Part shown: piece after piece, positions 59,076-64,000 of the stretch | Layout: each line of letters begins with the position of its first letter | Numbering within the stretch: the first letter of the stretch is position 1 | NCBI RefSeq assembly: GCF_043643765.1 | Contig: NZ_JBHZSP010000004.1 | Coordinates: forward strand, 1 to 64,000 | DNA from: Marinomonas posidonica_A | Lineage (GTDB): Bacteria > Pseudomonadota > Gammaproteobacteria > Pseudomonadales > Marinomonadaceae | Direction: 5' to 3' | Length of the DNA: 64,000 nucleotides | The notes under the pieces: model-generated | Database searches by the model: none | The model's input: only the letters and a program-made list of their open reading frames with translations | What the model was told of the DNA's origin: nothing | Position numbers and translations under genes: made by a program

Positions 59076-60219
59076 ACGAGATTTGAGGAGACGTTTGAGC
59101 CTGCAATTCCTCAATGCGTAAACGACTCTCAGCGACTTCTTGTTCATCTGTGAATAGACCAAAACGAACAATAAATTGTTTTGATTCTCCGGCTTCGATG
59201 GTCGGCACTAAACCAAGTGGTCGCTGATAAGCACGGTTATAAGCAAAACTGGTGCCAGGCTCGATTCCCACCACATAACCTTGTTCCAGTGTGTCCGTAT
59301 TTTTCCACACGGTAAGCACTGGCAAGGTGTCCGTTTGATAGCTGACTTCTATGCCACAGCTCGCATTGGCGTTATGTAACAGAGCATGAGAAAAACCTTT
59401 CACATCACTAATCGGACGAATGTTAAACACCATTTCATCAAAGTCTTTCGTTGGTGCAGGCATCTGATTCCAATCGTTCAAACCACCAGCTGCATAGTCG
59501 TTAAAAGGCGATAGTTCCGCCATAGGAACATGTAACTGCGCGCCATTCTCAAGAATCGGTTGCGCAAAATTATTGTGGTAAATGGCTTGGTATTCACGAG
59601 GATAACTACCTTTGTTGGTCAAGGTATCTTCAACCAATAAATAAGGTTCGTCTGGTGTTAATGATAAAACCGTGTGCAATTCAAAATTAGTGAATTTAAA
59701 ACGCTTTTCATCGACTCGACCACGTAAAGTCACACGATAAGGCGGTACTTGCTCGACCTCTAAAACCACTTCGTCTGCGGGTGTGTTTTGAATACGACCG
59801 TGCAATGTTAAAAACTCATCGCCGTCTTGACCGGGATGCCCTGCCCACTGATAACCACAACGCACGATCATCTCGTTAAAACCATCTAACCAACCAATGC
59901 CGCCAGACGCTTCTTGATTAATAAAACTCGGATGAACCACTTCCTTAACAGGTGAATCCCAACCAAATCGTACGTCTTTTCCTGCCGTATCTTTTCTCAC
60001 GACATCAAGAACCGCCATCCCGCGCGTCGGCACAACACGAACCACAGAATCACCAACGGTTAAGGTGATCAAACGAGAACCGGTTTGCTTGCCGCCGATT
60101 AAACAGGTTTGTTGCACGTGAATAGGAAGGTCTTTCGGCAAGCCCATTAATTCGGCAGAAAGAGATAAGTTGCCGACATCGATGTGTTGTTGATTACTAA
60201 GAAGGACAAGTTGAAACAT
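59050..60219 (-). CDS. DUF4432 aldose-epimerase-like protein
   Basis: 389 residues of the galactose-mutarotase-like fold (DUF4432). Pattern: RVVPTRGMAVLDV, FNEMIVRCGYQWAGHPG, LHGRIQNTPADEV, YHNNFAQPILENGAQLHVPM and VVGIEPGTSFAYNR, which supply the conserved His and Glu expected for sugar binding. Cytoplasmic; likely a sugar epimerase or mutarotase. ATG 60219 is chosen because GGAGCC precedes it; an upstream codon at 60246 has none. It follows the phosphatase operon after a 110-bp gap on the same strand and may belong to that pathway. Confidence 0.8.
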   Translation of the reverse strand: MFQLVLLSNQQHIDVGNLSLSAELMGLPKDLPIHVQQTCLIGGKQTGSRLITLTVGDSVVRVVPTRGMAVLDVVRKDTAGKDVRFGWDSPVKEVVHPSFINQEASGGIGWLDGFNEMIVRCGYQWAGHPGQDGDEFLTLHGRIQNTPADEVVLEVEQVPPYRVTLRGRVDEKRFKFTNFELHTVLSLTPDEPYLLVEDTLTNKGSYPREYQAIYHNNFAQPILENGAQLHVPMAELSPFNDYAAGGLNDWNQMPAPTKDFDEMVFNIRPISDVKGFSHALLHNANASCGIEVSYQTDTLPVLTVWKNTDTLEQGYVVGIEPGTSFAYNRAYQRPLGLVPTIEAGESKQFIVRFGLFTDEQEVAESRLRIEELQAQTSPQISSKPVVVLD

Positions 60220-60329
60220 AAGTAAGGCTCCAAAAAAATGTCCCACATGCTAGCGCGAGCTAGATAACAAGGCTAGCCATGAGGATAAAATCTGCTATTT
60301 ATTCCATGTTCCTTGGCTCTTCGTTCTAA

Positions 60330-60782
60330 TTAAAAATTCCCCGGCGCACACTGTAAACACGTCAGACCCAAATTACGCCAACCCTGCACCACAGCGTCGC
60401 GGTCATCCAATACCAACCAAGGGGAGAAGCCATCACTATGAATTTTCTCTAACAAGGCTTTTTTCACCTCTTCGTCTGGCACAGCATCGGCGCCTTCTGG
60501 ACGTAAATATATGCCATCGCACGGAATATGGTGTTTTTGAATCCATTCAAGCGAGTGCTGTTTGTGGGACTCAGGACGACCACTGCAAATCAAAATATGC
60601 TGGCCTTGTTGCTTAAGAATATTCACCAATCGCAGCACATTTTCGATCACTGGCGCATGTTTCATGTGCTCAAAAAACGGGTCCCAATGTTTTTCAGCGC
60701 CCAATACCCAATGGGCAACTTGAGTGTGATCGAATTCAGCAAGGGTGCCATCTAAATCAACAATAACGGCGTTTGGAGTCAT
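60330..60782 (-). CDS. HAD-superfamily phosphatase, PNKP-like
   Basis: 150 residues. HAD motif I VIVDLDGTLAEF (nucleophile D9, acid D11), motif II ILICSGRPESHK and motif IV WLVLDDRDAVVQGW. The short length and SGRP..H pattern match the phosphatase domain of polynucleotide kinase-phosphatase and related small HADs. It overlaps the histidine phosphatase gene by 4 bp (ATGA). As part of an operon of hydrolases behind an ABC transporter it should act on an imported phosphorylated compound. Last of the tightly coupled genes. Confidence 0.83.
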   Translation of the reverse strand: MTPNAVIVDLDGTLAEFDHTQVAHWVLGAEKHWDPFFEHMKHAPVIENVLRLVNILKQQGQHILICSGRPESHKQHSLEWIQKHHIPCDGIYLRPEGADAVPDEEVKKALLEKIHSDGFSPWLVLDDRDAVVQGWRNLGLTCLQCAPGNF

Positions 60783-61333
60783 AAAAATCTTCCTTTAAAA
60801 GGGGTGATATTCCAGCCGTTTTCATCTTGGCTGGGAACGAAAGAAATCGGGGTCACATTGCCAATTCTGGGGCAATACGGTGTGCCATTAATCACATTGT
60901 TCAACACACGGTACACGCCCGAATGCGCAATGATTAACGGCCAATCATGTTCACTTAAAATAGTATTTAGCGTGCTGATAACACGGGCTTCAAAGTCATG
61001 CCAAGATTCGCCATTAGGCGGCGTAATTTCATAGGCCAGTTGCTGCTCAATCGGACAACCTTCTAGATCGCCCCAGTTGCGCTCTTTAAGCTGTTCGTAA
61101 GGGTGGATGACTTGATTGGGCACCGCGTAAGATGCGGTTTGTTGAGTGCGTTGTAGTGTGCTGGTAATCACCGCGCTCCACTCAATAGCGCTCAGTATCG
61201 GCGCCGCTTGTTGGGCTTGTTGAATACCTTTTTCACTCAATGGACTGTCGGTAAAACCACCAATGCGAAACGCGGCGTTGAACTCGCTTTGCGCATGACG
61301 AGCAAAGACAAAAGGTTTAGAAAGTAAGGTCAT
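60779..61333 (-). CDS. Histidine phosphatase (phosphoglycerate-mutase-like)
   Basis: 184 residues. The phospho-accepting histidine lies in FARHAQSEFN (R12, H13), with the second catalytic pair in LKERNWGDLEG and LIIAHSGVYRVL. The family removes phosphate from sugars, nucleotides or cobalamin precursors. No cobalamin genes are nearby, so CobC-like function is unlikely. It overlaps the MBL-fold gene by 17 bp and the HAD gene by 4 bp. Confidence 0.86.
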   Translation of the reverse strand: MTLLSKPFVFARHAQSEFNAAFRIGGFTDSPLSEKGIQQAQQAAPILSAIEWSAVITSTLQRTQQTASYAVPNQVIHPYEQLKERNWGDLEGCPIEQQLAYEITPPNGESWHDFEARVISTLNTILSEHDWPLIIAHSGVYRVLNNVINGTPYCPRIGNVTPISFVPSQDENGWNITPFKGRFL

Positions 61334-62417
61334 AATCTAACTCTATATACTCTAACTCAATATAAGCATCTGCAGTAACGCTTGGGCCAAGGGCCTGCCG
61401 CCATTCATTTAGGTCTTTCATCTGGTGAAAGAGGGGTGAACACAGATCGCACTCAAGATGATCAACAAGACGCTTGAGATCTCGCTTGCGCGGATGAACA
61501 TTCCAACGTTCAAAGTGGGCCCTGTCTTCGCTGACGGCTTGTCGGGCGTGTTCAGGAAGATGTCCGGTATAAACGGGTAAATAACGCTCTGGCTGCTGTA
61601 GTAATACTGCCGCCTCCCCACTCATGCCATCAGGGTCACCGCATAACACCACCTTGGCATTTGGGTTAAACGGCTGGCTCTTAATACGTTCTAAGATAGG
61701 TCGGACCTCGGTACAAATACCTTCTATGGGTGCGGCCAAAGCCGACTCTGGTGACAAACAATCTTCGCCTAATGTCCAATCGTCGAAACCAAGCGACGTC
61801 AGCCAACAGGCAATTTCTAAGGCGCGTCCGCTTGGTGGAACTGGCATCAATAACGCTCTCTCATCACTAAGGAAATTCACCAAGGCACTTTTGCATTGCT
61901 CTAATGAATTGTCGTACAAACCATAGGACGCATCGAGCAAGGCGATGCTGGCTTGCGGCGGCGTAGTGAAAGGATACAAGGTAGATTCCAGACTGAAATC
62001 GCCGCTGTAGAACACCCCCTTCCCAATGTTGAGATGTAGCCAAATGCCGCCAAACGAATGCCCTGCGGAGCCTGTGGTGACTTCAATGCCTTCAACCAAG
62101 GTCGTGCCGCACACCGGCAAGGTCTGTAGATTCAGATGACTCGGTAGCTGTTTCTGCACCAACAAGGTCGCATACACTGGCACCTTGCTGTCTACGTCAT
62201 CTAATCCGCCCATGTGATCTTGATGATCGTGGGAAATAAATATGGCATCTAAATGAGCGGGTTGCGTCCAACCTTTGGCTTCGTCCGCTTCTAACGCGCC
62301 TCCAGCATCCAGTAAAAAGCGCAGTGTTCGAGCATGAGGCGATGCTTGATAAGTGACCAAAATCGCCGCGGCGGTTTTTCGGCCAGCACCACTGAGAATA
62401 TCTACGCAAACTTTCAT
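61317..62417 (-). CDS. MBL-fold metallo-hydrolase
   Basis: 366 residues with the metallo-beta-lactamase core. The metal motif is HDHQDH (H63, H65, D67, H68) in FISHDHQDHMGGLD, with later GHSFGGIWL and YSGDFSLEST supplying the third histidine and bridging aspartate. The C-terminal half (about 160-330) looks like the beta-CASP-type cap of mRNA-processing and phosphodiesterase enzymes. It probably cleaves a phosphodiester. Start overlaps the ABC ATPase gene stop by 4 bp. Substrate unknown. Confidence 0.82.
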   Translation of the reverse strand: MKVCVDILSGAGRKTAAAILVTYQASPHARTLRFLLDAGGALEADEAKGWTQPAHLDAIFISHDHQDHMGGLDDVDSKVPVYATLLVQKQLPSHLNLQTLPVCGTTLVEGIEVTTGSAGHSFGGIWLHLNIGKGVFYSGDFSLESTLYPFTTPPQASIALLDASYGLYDNSLEQCKSALVNFLSDERALLMPVPPSGRALEIACWLTSLGFDDWTLGEDCLSPESALAAPIEGICTEVRPILERIKSQPFNPNAKVVLCGDPDGMSGEAAVLLQQPERYLPVYTGHLPEHARQAVSEDRAHFERWNVHPRKRDLKRLVDHLECDLCSPLFHQMKDLNEWRQALGPSVTADAYIELEYIELDYDLTF

Positions 62418-63472
62418 GACTCACTCTCAAGCGACCAAGCCTGCCCTAGACGCACATGATGCTGGCTATCAAGCGTCATCGGCACATCGCTGTAAGCCAA
62501 TAACGTCTGACCATCGTTTAGCCTTAACTCGATGTCATAACGCTCGCCCCGGAAAATACAGTTACGAACGGTCACGGCGAGCGGTTTTGAATTCGCAACA
62601 TCGGCACTTGCATCAACAAACGCAATATCTTGTGGTCGAACCAACACCTTGCTGGAGACTGTTTGTGGCGAATAGCCATCAATCAAACGATGTAAGTCGG
62701 CGCTATTAAGGTATTGCTGAGGTGCAATCGCTTCTACACTTAACACGGAACCTCGACCGATAAAGTTCGCCAACCAAGTGTTCTTCGGCGTGGCGTACAA
62801 TTCCTGTGGCGTTCCCCATTGCACAAGTTGACCTTTGTTTAATACCGCGATGTGATCTGCCAACGACATGGCTTCGGATTGATCGTGAGTCACATAAACG
62901 ATGGTCGCGCCCGTACGCTTATGAAACGCGCGGAAGGTTTCTTCCATAGTGGCACGTAAATGACGATCTAAGTTCGCCAATGGTTCGTCGAACAACACCA
63001 CGTCCGGTTCGGTCACCAAACTTCGCGCCAATGCCACGCGCTGACGTTGTCCGCCGCTGAGCTGTGCTGGCAATCGATCGGCATAGTCTTCAAGCTGAAC
63101 GATCTCTAACGCTTCTTGGATGCGTCGATTGCGCTCGGCGGCAGGGATCTTCTGCACCTTAAGCGGATAACCAACATTGTCTTTGACGCTCATGTGCGGC
63201 CACAGCGCGTAAGATTGAAAAACCATGCCGAAGTTTCTGTCTTCCGTCGGAACATGCTGTCTCGAACTAGAAAGACACTCGCTTCCGTGAAGGATTTGTC
63301 CGTCAGAAACCGCTTCAAATCCCGCTAACATTCTTAAAATAGTCGATTTACCACAGCCGCTCGGGCCAAGCAACGCGACAAATTCGCCCGGTTCAATGGT
63401 CAAACTCAAGCCTTTAACAACAGGATCGCCATGAAAAGATTTATGTAGATTGTCTAATATTAATCGTGCCAT
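62414..63472 (-). CDS. ABC transporter ATPase (FbpC/PhnT/AfuC type)
   Basis: 352 residues. Walker A GPSGCGKST, signature LSGGQRQRVALARSL, Walker B VVLFDEPLANLD and VTHDQSEAMSL are complete; a TOBE-like C-terminus follows (about 265-350). Belongs to the same subgroup as the ATPase at 28.3 kb but is clearly a different gene. Overlaps the permease gene by 13 bp and the MBL gene by 4 bp, so transport and hydrolysis are tied together. Confidence 0.9.
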   Translation of the reverse strand: MARLILDNLHKSFHGDPVVKGLSLTIEPGEFVALLGPSGCGKSTILRMLAGFEAVSDGQILHGSECLSSSRQHVPTEDRNFGMVFQSYALWPHMSVKDNVGYPLKVQKIPAAERNRRIQEALEIVQLEDYADRLPAQLSGGQRQRVALARSLVTEPDVVLFDEPLANLDRHLRATMEETFRAFHKRTGATIVYVTHDQSEAMSLADHIAVLNKGQLVQWGTPQELYATPKNTWLANFIGRGSVLSVEAIAPQQYLNSADLHRLIDGYSPQTVSSKVLVRPQDIAFVDASADVANSKPLAVTVRNCIFRGERYDIELRLNDGQTLLAYSDVPMTLDSQHHVRLGQAWSLESES

Positions 63473-64000
63473 GGAATCACTCCTTTCGGCAGACGGGAAG
63501 CAAACAAGCTCAATAGGCTCATCAGCCCTGCAACCAGCAACACCACCAGCACGGCAATGGCAGAAGCCAGTACACTGTCGCCACTTTCATCGAGGTTAAA
63601 AATCAGTACGCCTAAGGTTTCGTTTCCCGCACTCCACAGCAAAGCCGACACCGTCAGCTCATTAATCGAGATGAGAAACACCAATAACCCACCCGCGAAA
63701 AAGGCGGGAGCCGTGAGCGGCAGAATAATATCGACTAAGCGTTTCAGCGGCCTTGCGCCCGCCAGTTGCGCAGCTTCTTCTAACGCAGGATCTAACTGGG
63801 ACATGGCGCTTAATACTGGCTTCAAGCACACGCTCAAAAAACACGAAAGGTACGCCAAAAAGATAATGCCCAAGGTGCCGTACAGGCTCACTTGGATAAA
63901 GGGCAAGGGTTTGGCAAACAGCAAAATAAAGGCAATCGCCAACACAATCCCTGGGATGGCATAAGGCACTTCGATCAAGCTGGCAATCACGGCTCTGGTG
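63460..64000 (-). CDS. ABC permease, C-terminal part (runs off the window)
   Basis: The reading frame stays open to the right-hand edge, so only the C-terminal 180 residues are seen. They contain the last permease domain: EVPYAIPGIVLAIAFILLFA and the EAA loop EEAAQLAGARPLKRLVDIIL then PLTAP. The pattern is that of the second half of a fused FbpB/AfuB-type permease like the one at 26 kb; whether the gene is fused cannot be seen. An in-frame GTG at 63990 is not a credible start. Confidence 0.85.
   Translation of the reverse strand, partial: TRAVIASLIEVPYAIPGIVLAIAFILLFAKPLPFIQVSLYGTLGIIFLAYLSCFLSVCLKPVLSAMSQLDPALEEAAQLAGARPLKRLVDIILPLTAPAFFAGGLLVFLISINELTVSALLWSAGNETLGVLIFNLDESGDSVLASAIAVLVVLLVAGLMSLLSLFASRLPKGVIPWHD

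Overview
The window looks like a chromosomal segment of a free-living marine gammaproteobacterium of the Oceanospirillales type, with Marinomonas as my best guess. That placement rests on protein resemblance read by eye (GAK-type kinase cluster, several diguanylate cyclases, many solute transporters, pectin-degradation genes), not on a marker gene. No rRNA, tRNA, CRISPR array or prophage was seen. Gene density is high and both strands are used.

Layout. 0.1-9 kb: a stress-type helical-bundle protein, a Bcr/CflA efflux pump, a GFA-fold zinc protein, a methionine-type aminotransferase, an Old Yellow Enzyme, two diguanylate cyclases and an orphan protein with a ribbon-helix-helix-like tail. 9-21 kb: yhhQ behind a promoter, two tandem palindromes and a candidate preQ1-I riboswitch; a KdgM-like porin; a PAS-GAF-GGDEF protein; a TauE/SafE exporter with a divergent LysR regulator; a TVP38-flavoprotein fusion with a DUF547 partner; an MFS pump; an EamA transporter behind an FMN riboswitch (so very probably the riboflavin importer RibN); and rarD. 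21-22 kb: a small membrane-protein gene destroyed by a 262-bp IS5-type MITE plus two point lesions.

23.5-30.3 kb: a LacI-regulated AfuABC-like transporter with an inositol-monophosphatase-family enzyme, bounded by 66-bp perfect direct repeats made of the 3' end of the neighbouring amphi-Trp gene. 30.3-35.7 kb: an operon of PhoU/APH-type phosphotransferase, ATP-grasp enzyme, HprK-related kinase, metallophosphoesterase and amphi-Trp protein. This is a variant of the functionally unexplained GAK system and the best candidate here for an undescribed biochemical system. 35.9-40.3 kb: dgt, an acetyltransferase, tag, a HigBA-like toxin-antitoxin pair followed by a second degenerate tag 3' end, and a PAS-GGDEF protein.

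40.6-46.4 kb: a complete LacI-regulated sugar ABC operon with a cluster of consecutive hairpins between the binding protein and the permeases. 46.4-49.2 kb: an acetyltransferase, a LysR regulator and an AraJ-like exporter. 49.2-54.9 kb: a four-gene siderophore-uptake type cassette (AraC regulator, FptX-like permease, FAD monooxygenase, TonB receptor) bounded by 56-bp perfect direct copies of one terminator. 54.9-59 kb: pectate lyase lipoprotein, TauE/SafE protein, Ada and a gamma-glutamylcyclotransferase-fold protein. 59-64 kb: a tightly overlapping minus-strand operon joining an iron/sugar-phosphate type ABC transporter (cut by the window edge) to an MBL-fold hydrolase, a histidine phosphatase, a HAD phosphatase and a DUF4432 sugar-epimerase-like protein.

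A recurring theme: three accessory cassettes (Afu locus, toxin-antitoxin pair, siderophore cluster) each sit between two copies of a neighbour's 3' end or terminator, and none contains a recombinase.
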